Part shown: piece after piece, positions 1 to 5,518 of the stretch | Position numbering within the stretch: the stretch's first letter is position 1 | How the letters are laid out: every line of letters begins with the position of its first letter | NCBI GenBank assembly: GCA_027489295.1 | Contig: JAIYAA010000296.1 | Coordinates: 1-8,233 of the forward strand | Direction: 5' to 3' | Length of the DNA: 8,233 bases | DNA from: Sphingomonadales bacterium | Lineage (GTDB): Bacteria > Pseudomonadota > Alphaproteobacteria > Sphingomonadales > Sphingomonadaceae | Notes under the pieces: model-generated | Told to the model about the DNA's origin: nothing | Databases searched by the model: none | What the model saw: the letters and a program-made list of their open reading frames with translations, nothing else | Position numbers and translations under genes: made by a program

Positions 1-1652
1 CCCAGCTTGTAGCTGCACGCCTGGCCCGGCTGGGTGCAATAGCGCTCCACCTCGCGCTGCGAGCGGGCGCGCGGGAAGCCGGTGGTGGCGACCAGATAGT
101 CGGTCGCCTGCTCGCGGCTCCACTTCTTGGTATGAATGCCGGTATCCACCACCAGCCGCGCGGCGCGGAACAGGAAGGACTGGAGATAGCCGGCGCGCTC
201 CAGCGGCCCGTGATAGCCGCCGATCTCGTCGGCCAGCTGCTCGGCGTAGAGCGCCCAGCCCTCGGTATAGGCGCTGAAGAAGCCGAACTTTCGGATCAGC
301 GGGCCTTCCGCCGCCTGTGCGGTGCTGATCTGGAGATGGTGGCCCGGCAGCCCCTCATGGAAAGTGAGCGAGGGCAGGCTGTATTTCGGCCAGTCGTTCA
401 CCGTCTTGAGGTTGATCCAGTAGATCGCCGGACGCGAGCCATCCAGCGCGGCGCGGGTGTAATAGCCGTTCGAGGCGCCGTCCTGGATCTCCACCGGCAC
501 CGCGCGGATCTCGAGCGGGGCCTTGTTGGGGTTGATAAACGCCTTGGGCAACAGCGTCGCGATTTCCTGCACGCCGGTGTTGAGCCCGGCGATCAGCGCG
601 GTGCGGCCCTCCGCCGTATCCGGATAGAGCTGGTCGGGGCGGGCGTTGAGCGCGGTCAGGCGCTCGCCGACGCTGCCCTTGGTCAGGCCCTGCGCCTTGA
701 GCAGCGTGTCGAGCTGCGCGCTGATCTCCGCCACCTGTTCCTGGCCCATCTTGTGGACCTGATCGGGCGTGAAGCTGGTGGTGGTCCATTGCTCCAGCGC
801 GGCGGCGTAGATTTCCTGGCCGCGCGGCACGTCCCACAGCCCGGCCGAGGTCCGGCCCTTGGCATGCAGCTGCTCGATCAGCGCGACCTGGCGGTCGAGC
901 GCGGGATAGACCTTGTCGCCGACGATTTTCGCCGCGCGGGCCTGCCAGTCGCCGGCGAGGCCCTTGGCCGTGGCGCGGCGGACCAGCGACTGGGTAAGCG
1001 TGTTCGCCGCCGGATCGGGCTGCCGCAGCTTGGCCATCTGGGCGAGGGTGAGTTCCAGGCAGAAGCCCGGGGCGACCAGCCCGCGGCCGGCGGCCTCCTT
1101 CTGGTCGGCGGTGTCCTGGTCGAGCGCGCCGGCAAAGGCGTCGAGGCGGTCGAGATACGCCTCGGCATCGTCCTGCGTCACGATGGTGTGGCTGGTGTTG
1201 AGGAAGTCCGGCGTCGAGAAATAGGCGCCGCCCTGCTGGAAGATCGGGAAGGGCCGGCCGACCGAATCGATCTGGAACCGGTCCTGCGCGACAATCCCGC
1301 TGCGCAGCGAATAGAGCACGACCTCGCGGTCGAGCCGCGCGGGTTCGGACAGGGTGGTGGGCGCGAACGCCTCGATTCTGGCGATCGCGGCCTTGGTATC
1401 GGCAAGGTTGCGTGCCTTGGCGGCGGGGCTGCCGTCGCTCAGCTTGTGCTTGAGGGCTGCGTTGGGGCCTTTGTCGAAGCCGAGCGAGGTGGCGAATTCG
1501 GGGGAGCGCTGGAGGCGCTCCATGATGATCTTGTTGTAGACGGCGTTGATCTCGGCATCGCGGGTGCCCGCCACCGCGGCACGCGCTGCGGCCGGAATCA
1601 GCGCGGCGAGCGCGGCGGTGCTCGACGATGCGAGGAAGTGTCGACGGTCCAC
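1..1652 (-). CDS. Tat-exported DUF885 family protein, putative metallopeptidase (C-terminus cut by window edge)
   Basis: Seen: 550 codons are open from a GTG at 1652 to the left edge, with no stop. The start is set by a GGAGG on the minus strand (plus 1662-1666) 9 nt upstream and by an immediate twin-arginine signal: MDRRHFLASS, then an Ala-rich hydrophobic stretch, with likely cleavage after ALIPAAARA near residue 25. Residues 432-439 read HEGLPGHH, followed by LQ; residues 464-471 read EGWALYAE. Known: both motifs are hallmarks of the DUF885 family (PF05960), whose members are usually about 590-610 aa, so roughly 40-60 C-terminal residues lie outside the window. Inferred: HExxPGHH plus the downstream Glu resemble a zinc site, so a periplasmic peptidase or related hydrolase is plausible; the substrate is unknown. 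The gene lies 103 bp downstream of rsh on the same strand, separated by a strong hairpin, so co-transcription is uncertain. Family assignment is firm; enzymatic function is not. Confidence 0.9.
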   Translation of the reverse strand, partial: MDRRHFLASSSTAALAALIPAAARAAVAGTRDAEINAVYNKIIMERLQRSPEFATSLGFDKGPNAALKHKLSDGSPAAKARNLADTKAAIARIEAFAPTTLSEPARLDREVVLYSLRSGIVAQDRFQIDSVGRPFPIFQQGGAYFSTPDFLNTSHTIVTQDDAEAYLDRLDAFAGALDQDTADQKEAAGRGLVAPGFCLELTLAQMAKLRQPDPAANTLTQSLVRRATAKGLAGDWQARAAKIVGDKVYPALDRQVALIEQLHAKGRTSAGLWDVPRGQEIYAAALEQWTTTSFTPDQVHKMGQEQVAEISAQLDTLLKAQGLTKGSVGERLTALNARPDQLYPDTAEGRTALIAGLNTGVQEIATLLPKAFINPNKAPLEIRAVPVEIQDGASNGYYTRAALDGSRPAIYWINLKTVNDWPKYSLPSLTFHEGLPGHHLQISTAQAAEGPLIRKFGFFSAYTEGWALYAEQLADEIGGYHGPLERAGYLQSFLFRAARLVVDTGIHTKKWSREQATDYLVATTGFPRARSQREVERYCTQPGQACSYKL

Positions 1653-1661
1653 GGTGTTCCC

Positions 1662-1666
1662 CCTCC
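1662..1666 (-). promoter_or_regulatory. Shine-Dalgarno GGAGG of the DUF885 gene
   Basis: The minus strand reads TCGGAGGGGGAACACC directly before GTG at 1652. GGAGG lies 9 nt from the start codon. It decides in favour of this GTG, because translation from here begins exactly with the twin-arginine signal peptide. Confidence 0.75.
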
Positions 1667-1713
1667 GATAGGTCTGATGCGGGGGAGGGTAGCGGGTCTC
1701 CGTTCAAGGTCCA

Positions 1714-1750
1714 GCCCGTTTCCTTGCCCCTGGCGAGGAAGGAAACGGGC
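1714..1750 (-). terminator. Strong hairpin just after rsh, terminator-like but without a U tract
   Basis: GCCCGTTTCCTT (1714-1725) and AAGGAAACGGGC (1739-1750) are perfect 12-bp inverted arms around a 13-nt loop. The structure begins 5 nt past the rsh TAA on the minus strand. The RNA after the stem reads UGGACCUUG, so there is no U run typical of an intrinsic terminator. It may act as an RNA-end stabiliser, a Rho-dependent stop with processing, or an attenuator between rsh and the downstream DUF885 gene. The structure is certain from sequence; its function is inferred. Confidence 0.55.
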
Positions 1751-1755
1751 GACGT

Positions 1756-3843
1756 TTACACCCGCTCGGCCGAACTCACCGCGTCCGCCGCGCGCAGCGC
1801 CGCGAGCAGCTTCATCAGATGCGCTGCGTTGCGCACTTCGAGGTCGATCGTGTTGGTGTGGAAGGTCGTGTCGCGATTATCCAGCCGCAGCCCGAGGATG
1901 TTCGCCTTGTGCTGGCCGATCAGCGTCGCGACCGTGCCCAGCGCGCCGGGTTCGTTCTTCAGCGTCACCGCGATCTCCGCGACGCCGCCATCGGCCTTGT
2001 CGCCCCAGGTCAGGTCCACCCAGTCCGCTTCTTCGACGATCGCCAGGCTGGGGCAGTCGATGCGGTGGACGACGATCGGCTGGTCGGGCTTGCGCACGCC
2101 GAGGATGCGGTCGCCCGGCACCGGGCAGCAATCCTCGGCGAAGCTGAACGCCACGCCCGGCGTCAGGCCCTTGATGTCGATCGCGTGGTGCTGCGGCGGC
2201 AACTGGTCGTCCTCGCCGCTCGCCGAACCCGGCATCACCGCTTCCATCACCTGCCCGTCGGTGAGCGAGCGCCGCGCGATCGCCTCCATCAGCGATTCCT
2301 CGTCGGCCAGCTTCAGCCGCTTGAGCGCGTTGGCGAGCGCGCCGTCGCCCGGCGGCACCGGCAGGCGGGCGACGATGTCTTCGTAGAGCTTGCGGCCCAG
2401 CCGGATCGTCTCGTCGCGCTCCTTGTGGCGCAGGTGGCGGCGGATCGCGGCGCGCGCCTTGCCGGTGATCGCGAAATTGATCCAGTTGGGCTGGGGCTCC
2501 TGCGCCTTGGAGCGCAGGATCTGCACCTGGTCGCCCTGCTCGATCTCGGTGCGCAGCGGCACCACCTTGCCGTTCACCTTCGCGCCGACCGCCTGGTCGC
2601 CGAGATCGGTGTGGACCGCATAGGCAAAGTCGATCGGCGTCGCGCCCTTGGGCAGCTGGATCAGCTCGCCCTTGGGGGTGAAGGCGAAGATGCGATCCTG
2701 GTACATCGCCATGCGGGTATGTTCGAGCAGCTCTTCCGGGCTCTCGGCATGTTCGAGGATCTCGATCAGGTCGCGGATCCAGCTGACCTGCGTGTCCGGC
2801 CGCACCGCGCTCTGCTTGTAGGCCCAGTGCGCGGCGAGGCCGAATTCGGCCTGGGCGTGCATGTCGCGGGTGCGGATCTGGATCTCGATGCGGGTGTCGC
2901 CCGCATGCATGATCGTGGTGTGCAGCGAGCGATAGCCGTTGCGCTTCGGCGTCGAGATGTAATCCTTGAACCGCCCCGGCACCATCGGCCAGCGGCGGTG
3001 GATCACGCCGAGCGCCCGGTAGCACTCCTCCTCGGTATTCACGATCGCGCGGAAGGCCATGATGTCGGACAGCTGTTCGAGGCTGACATGGCGCTCGGAC
3101 ATCTTTTTCCAGATCGAATAGGGGTGCTTTTCGCGCCCCGTCACGTCCGCGTCGATGCCGCCGCGCCCCATCAGCAGCTTGAGGCCCGAGGCGATCTTGA
3201 GCACCCGGTCCTCGCCCTCGACGCGGAAACTCTCCAGCCGCCGGGTGATGGACTCGTACGCCTCCGGTTCGAGTTCGCGGAAGGCGAGCGTCTGCATCTC
3301 CTTCATGAACTCGTACATGCCGATCCGCTCGGCGAGCGGGGCATAGATGTCCATCGTCTCGCGGGCGATGCGGCGGCGCTTCTCCTCCTTCTTGATGAAG
3401 TGGAGCGTGCGCATGTTGTGCAGGCGATCGGCCAGCTTCACCAGCAGCACGCGGATGTCGTCCGACATCGCGAGCAGGAACTTGCGCAGGTTCTCGGCCG
3501 CGCGCTCGCTTTCGGTCTGCGCCTCGATCTTGGAGAGCTTGGTGACGCCGTCGACCATGCGGGCAACGTTGGGGCCGAACAGCCGCTGGATCTCCTCCGG
3601 CGTCGCCACCGTGTCCTCGATCGTGTCGTGGAGGATCGCGGTTGCAATCGTCTCGTCGTCGAGATGCAGGTCGGTCAGGATGCCGGCCACCTCGATCGGG
3701 TGCGAGAAATAGGGGTCACCCGAGGCCCGTTTCTGGGTGCCATGGGCGTTGACCGAGAAGACATAGGCCCGGTTGAGCAGGGCCTCATCGGCTTCGGGGT
3801 CGTAGGAGAGGACCCGGTCTACAAGTTCATACTGACGCAGCAC
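1756..3843 (-). CDS. rsh: Bifunctional (p)ppGpp synthetase/hydrolase (RelA/SpoT homologue)
   Basis: Makes and degrades the stringent-response alarmone (p)ppGpp in the cytoplasm. Numbering below is from the GTG at 3843 (695 aa). The HD hydrolase domain is intact: KRASGDPYFSH ends at His48, HDTIED spans 72-77, and DRLHNMRTL starts at 139. The synthetase domain has YSIWKKM near 242, GRFKDYIS at 290-297 and NGYRSLHTT at 302-310. RFKD is the form found in bifunctional enzymes, unlike the acidic ExDD version of synthetase-only RelA. A TGS domain follows (about 383-445), then a helical region, a conserved Cys-Cys-His-Cys zinc-finger-like patch (C572, C573, H593, C597) and a C-terminal ACT domain (about 621-695). 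Full length for the family; alphaproteobacteria usually carry one such gene. Start: homologues as I know them begin MLRQYELV, matching GTG 3843. AGAAGG sits only 1 nt upstream of it, which is unusually close; an in-frame TTG at 3879 would add 12 residues but has no visible ribosome site. Confidence 0.96.
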   Translation of the reverse strand: MLRQYELVDRVLSYDPEADEALLNRAYVFSVNAHGTQKRASGDPYFSHPIEVAGILTDLHLDDETIATAILHDTIEDTVATPEEIQRLFGPNVARMVDGVTKLSKIEAQTESERAAENLRKFLLAMSDDIRVLLVKLADRLHNMRTLHFIKKEEKRRRIARETMDIYAPLAERIGMYEFMKEMQTLAFRELEPEAYESITRRLESFRVEGEDRVLKIASGLKLLMGRGGIDADVTGREKHPYSIWKKMSERHVSLEQLSDIMAFRAIVNTEEECYRALGVIHRRWPMVPGRFKDYISTPKRNGYRSLHTTIMHAGDTRIEIQIRTRDMHAQAEFGLAAHWAYKQSAVRPDTQVSWIRDLIEILEHAESPEELLEHTRMAMYQDRIFAFTPKGELIQLPKGATPIDFAYAVHTDLGDQAVGAKVNGKVVPLRTEIEQGDQVQILRSKAQEPQPNWINFAITGKARAAIRRHLRHKERDETIRLGRKLYEDIVARLPVPPGDGALANALKRLKLADEESLMEAIARRSLTDGQVMEAVMPGSASGEDDQLPPQHHAIDIKGLTPGVAFSFAEDCCPVPGDRILGVRKPDQPIVVHRIDCPSLAIVEEADWVDLTWGDKADGGVAEIAVTLKNEPGALGTVATLIGQHKANILGLRLDNRDTTFHTNTIDLEVRNAAHLMKLLAALRAADAVSSAERV

Positions 3844-3979
3844 GCCTTCTAGATGGCGTGACCGGCGCGGTTTTTGCAACCGATTTGACGGAAAGTCGGT
3901 GCTTCCTCGCGCGGCGGCCCGCGAACGGGCGTGCTGCGCCCGGTTTTCGCCCCCCCATTTTTACGATAGGGTGACAGCC
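3844..3979. other. Divergent intergenic region between rsh and the HxlR-type gene
   Basis: This stretch must hold the promoters of both divergent genes, but I see no convincing -35/-10 pair on either strand. Visible items are: an imperfect inverted repeat CCGATTTGACGGAAAGTCGG (3880-3899) on the rsh side; a 6-bp hairpin CGGGCG-TGCTG-CGCCCG (3926-3942) followed by GTTTT on the plus strand; and a C7-A-T5 run (about 3951-3962). TACGAT at 3962-3967 resembles a -10 box but lies only 12 nt before the plus-strand ATG. Confidence 0.4.
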
Positions 3980-4462
3980 ATGGGTGGAGCCGTTCGAGAA
4001 ACGCTGCGGGCGATGGCACGCGAATGCAGCCTGCCGGCGGCGCTGGAGGCGATGGGCGAACGCTGGTCGTTCCTGATCCTGCGCGGCGCGTTCAACGGCA
4101 TCCGCCATTTCGAGGAATTCCAGAGCGAGCTGGGCATTGCCCGCAATATCCTGGCCAATCGGCTCGCCCGGCTGGTCGAACATGGCATCCTCGGTCGCCA
4201 GCCGTGCAAGGACGATCGCCGCAAGGTCGAATATCGGCTGACCGACAAGGGCCATGCGCTGCTGCCGACGATGGTGGCGCTGCGCCAATGGGGCGAGCGC
4301 TGGGAAACCGGTGTGCCCGCCTCGCCGATCCTGGTCGACGCGCGCGACCTGAAGCCGATCGCGCCGGTGACGGTGCAGGCGCAGGACGGCCGCGTGCTGG
4401 GCAAGGGCGACCTGGTCTGGGCGCTGCCCGACGAGATCGAGGAAGCCCGCGCCGCCGAGTAA
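3980..4462 (+). CDS. HxlR-type winged-helix transcriptional regulator
   Basis: A 160-aa DNA-binding protein. Residues 16-107 form the HxlR/MarR-like winged helix: the family signature CSLPAALEAMGERWSFLIL (16-34), FEEFQSELGIARNILANRL (44-62, recognition-helix region), LVEHGILGRQP, then the wing and YRLTDKGHALLP (85-96). Cys16 occupies the N-terminal position that is redox-active in some HxlR members such as HypR; Cys76 is a second cysteine. The tail 112-160 (IAPVTVQAQDGRVLGKGDLVW) is a short extension that lacks the CxxC often found in longer family members. The ATG at 3980 is preferred: AGGG lies 8 nt upstream and the product starts just before the domain. GTG 3971 and GTG 3899 are in-frame alternatives. 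No metabolic target gene is adjacent in an obvious operon; members commonly control themselves or a divergent neighbour. Here the divergent gene is rsh, which is an unlikely target. The family call is firm; the ligand and regulon are unknown. Confidence 0.9.
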   Translation: MGGAVRETLRAMARECSLPAALEAMGERWSFLILRGAFNGIRHFEEFQSELGIARNILANRLARLVEHGILGRQPCKDDRRKVEYRLTDKGHALLPTMVALRQWGERWETGVPASPILVDARDLKPIAPVTVQAQDGRVLGKGDLVWALPDEIEEARAAE

Positions 4463-4483
4463 GTCGGCCCCGGCGCACCGCCA

Positions 4484-4497
4484 AAGCGTAAACGCTT
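4484..4497. promoter_or_regulatory. Perfect 14-bp palindrome beside a -10 box, operator candidate
   Basis: AAGCGT-AA-ACGCTT is a perfect inverted repeat (6-bp arms, 2-bp centre). It ends 1 bp before TATAAT at 4499-4504, so it lies where the -35/-10 spacer would be. A dimeric protein bound there could block RNA polymerase. It also sits 21 bp after the stop of the HxlR-type gene, but no T run follows, so a terminator is unlikely. The binding protein is unknown; the adjacent HxlR-type regulator is one candidate by proximity only. Confidence 0.45.
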
Positions 4498-4498
4498 C

Positions 4499-4504
4499 TA
4501 TAAT
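4499..4504 (+). promoter_or_regulatory. Consensus -10 box (TATAAT) upstream of the 100-aa gene
   Basis: A perfect TATAAT in high-G+C sequence, 26 bp before the ATG at 4531. Transcription starting near 4511 would leave a leader of about 20 nt containing the AGGGA ribosome site (4518-4522). The -35 region (about 4476-4481) does not match TTGACA, so the promoter may be weak or activator-dependent. It implies that the small gene is transcribed independently of the regulator upstream. Confidence 0.5.
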
Positions 4505-4530
4505 GCGAGGGTGCATCAGGGAATTTTGGC

Positions 4531-4833
4531 ATGACGTTCGGCGTTTCGGCGGTGGGGATCGGTGGCGTGCGCGGGGTGACGGCGACCTCGGCGCTGCACG
4601 GCGCGACCGGCGGCGCCGTCGATGAAACCGCCGCGGCCTTCCTGCGCGAGGCGAAGAAAAGTCCCGCCGAGCGCACCAAGGAAGCCGTGCTCAAGCGCTA
4701 CAGCCTCAGCCAGGAACAATTCGACGCGCTGCCCCCGGAAAAGCAGGCGGCGATCCGGCAGGAAATCGAAGACGAGATGAAGCGCAAGCTCGGCCGCGCG
4801 CAGGGCGGTGCCTTCGCCGACGTGATCGTCTAG
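4531..4833 (+). CDS. Small hypothetical protein (100 aa), helical and highly charged
   Basis: I do not recognise a characterised family. Residues 1-30 are Gly/Ala/Val-rich and low in complexity (MTFGVSAVGIGGVRGVTATS); this is not a classical signal peptide, as it lacks a basic N-terminus and a long hydrophobic core. Residues 33-87 are predicted mostly helical and charged, with the segment SPAERTKEAVLKRYSLSQEQ followed by DALPPEKQAAIRQEIEDEMK. That pattern (PAER..a.Lk...Ls.e...LPPEk...i..eI) recurs, as far as I recall, in small uncharacterised proteobacterial proteins. The tail is AFADVIV. The start is supported by AGGGA 8 nt upstream and a consensus -10 box. It ends 3 bp from the convergent thioesterase stop. 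Coding is supported by codon bias, the ribosome site, the promoter and biased composition; function is unknown. Confidence 0.75.
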   Translation: MTFGVSAVGIGGVRGVTATSALHGATGGAVDETAAAFLREAKKSPAERTKEAVLKRYSLSQEQFDALPPEKQAAIRQEIEDEMKRKLGRAQGGAFADVIV

Positions 4834-4836
4834 GCG

Positions 4837-5259
4837 CTAGGCGCCGATCGCGAGCAGCGCGGCGCGGACCGCGTCCGGTATCGGCCTGGAGCGGCGCTCG
4901 ATCAGGTCGACATGAACGCTGACCATCTCGATCTCGGCATGCAGTTCGCCGGTCTCGGCATGGCAGAGGTCGACCCGCATCGCCATGCTGGAGCTGCCGA
5001 CGCGCTCGACGCGGACAAAGGCCTCCACCAGATCGTCGAAGCGGAAGGCGCGCTTATAATCGACCTGCGCGCGGACGACGTTGAATTCCGCTTCCATCCA
5101 CTCGGGCCCGAGCCGGGCGAGATCCGCCCACCGCCAGAATTCAGTGAGCCCGACATCGGCATATTCGAGATAGCGCGAGTTGAAGACGATCTTCTGCCCG
5201 TCGATCTCGGAATAGCGGACGCGGAAGCGGGTGGAAAAGGGGAAACCGGGGCGAGGCAT
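4837..5259 (-). CDS. Acyl-CoA thioesterase, hotdog fold (4HBT/YbgC-like)
   Basis: A 140-aa single-domain hotdog protein, predicted to hydrolyse acyl-CoA thioesters in the cytoplasm. The N-terminal block FRVRYSEIDGQKIVFNSRYLEY (12-33) matches the family pattern, in which an Asp precedes Gly-x-x-Val-Phe; Asp20 aligns with the catalytic Asp of 4-hydroxybenzoyl-CoA thioesterase. VDYKRAFRFDDLVEAFVRVERVG (66-88) and AEIEMVSVHVDL form the later strands. Length is normal for the family (about 130-145). The start at ATG 5259 places the domain about 12 residues in, but I see no Shine-Dalgarno; instead a small CGGGC-AAA-GCCCG hairpin in the mRNA ends 5 nt before the ATG. The gene is convergent with the small gene at 4531-4833. 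It lies downstream of alaC on the same strand across 259 bp containing the repeat pair, so it probably forms a separate transcription unit. The substrate chain cannot be told from sequence. Confidence 0.88.
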   Translation of the reverse strand: MPRPGFPFSTRFRVRYSEIDGQKIVFNSRYLEYADVGLTEFWRWADLARLGPEWMEAEFNVVRAQVDYKRAFRFDDLVEAFVRVERVGSSSMAMRVDLCHAETGELHAEIEMVSVHVDLIERRSRPIPDAVRAALLAIGA

Positions 5260-5339
5260 GGGCGCGGGCTTTGCCCGGAGTGGGGGCGTGTTCGCAAGTG
5301 CGGGATGCGCATGCGGGCGTGCCGGGATCGAACAGGATT

Positions 5340-5433
5340 GTCATCCCGGCGGAAGCCGGGATCCATTTGCCAGAAGCAAGAAGATGGGGCCGAGCGGTAG
5401 ACCCCAATGGATCCCGGCTTTCGCCGGGATGAC
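5340..5433. repeat. Inverted pair of 28-bp REP-like palindromic repeats
   Basis: Copy 1 (5340-5367) and the reverse complement of copy 2 (5406-5433) match at 27 of 28 bases; both begin GTCATCCCGGCG and end GCCGGGATCCATT. Each copy is itself a palindrome with 8-bp arms ATCCCGGC/GCCGGGAT around a 4-nt loop, GGAA in copy 1 and GAAA in copy 2; both fit the GNRA tetraloop form. The 37-bp spacer holds a further TGGGG (5385-5389)/CCCCA (5402-5406) pair, so the whole element can fold into one long hairpin. I recall this repeat as widespread between genes in sphingomonads and related alphaproteobacteria. It sits about 85 nt past the alaC stop and about 80 nt before the thioesterase start. It may stop transcription or protect the 3' end of the alaC mRNA. 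The rest of 5260-5518 shows nothing convincing. Confidence 0.85.
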
Positions 5434-5518
5434 GGTTTTGGTGCGCGAAGGCCCCGCCTTTCAGCCGTAGTGCCTCGGCGTGTTGTCTTGCTGAGGTAGC
5501 CTCTTCACCGCCCCGCCA

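Noticed and set aside
1680..1710. Heat-shock sigma-like CTTGAA followed by a C-rich block upstream of the DUF885 gene
   Set aside because: The spacing is off and the downstream block is a generic C run, so the match is too weak to call.
1819..3852. A 677-codon open frame on the plus strand opposite nearly all of rsh, and a similar 671-codon frame at 132-2147
   Set aside because: The products are Arg/Asp/Gly/His-rich and low in complexity with no recognisable motif. They overlap strongly conserved genes; such frames arise from G+C-rich codon bias on the opposite strand.
3899..3979. Longer N-terminus of the HxlR-type protein from GTG 3899
   Set aside because: It would add 27 residues of Pro/Arg/Ala-rich sequence with no family similarity. 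ATG 3980 has better upstream spacing and starts just before the conserved domain.
5305..5312. Short palindrome ATGCGCAT in the thioesterase upstream region
   Set aside because: Only 8 bp with no extended arms, which is expected by chance.
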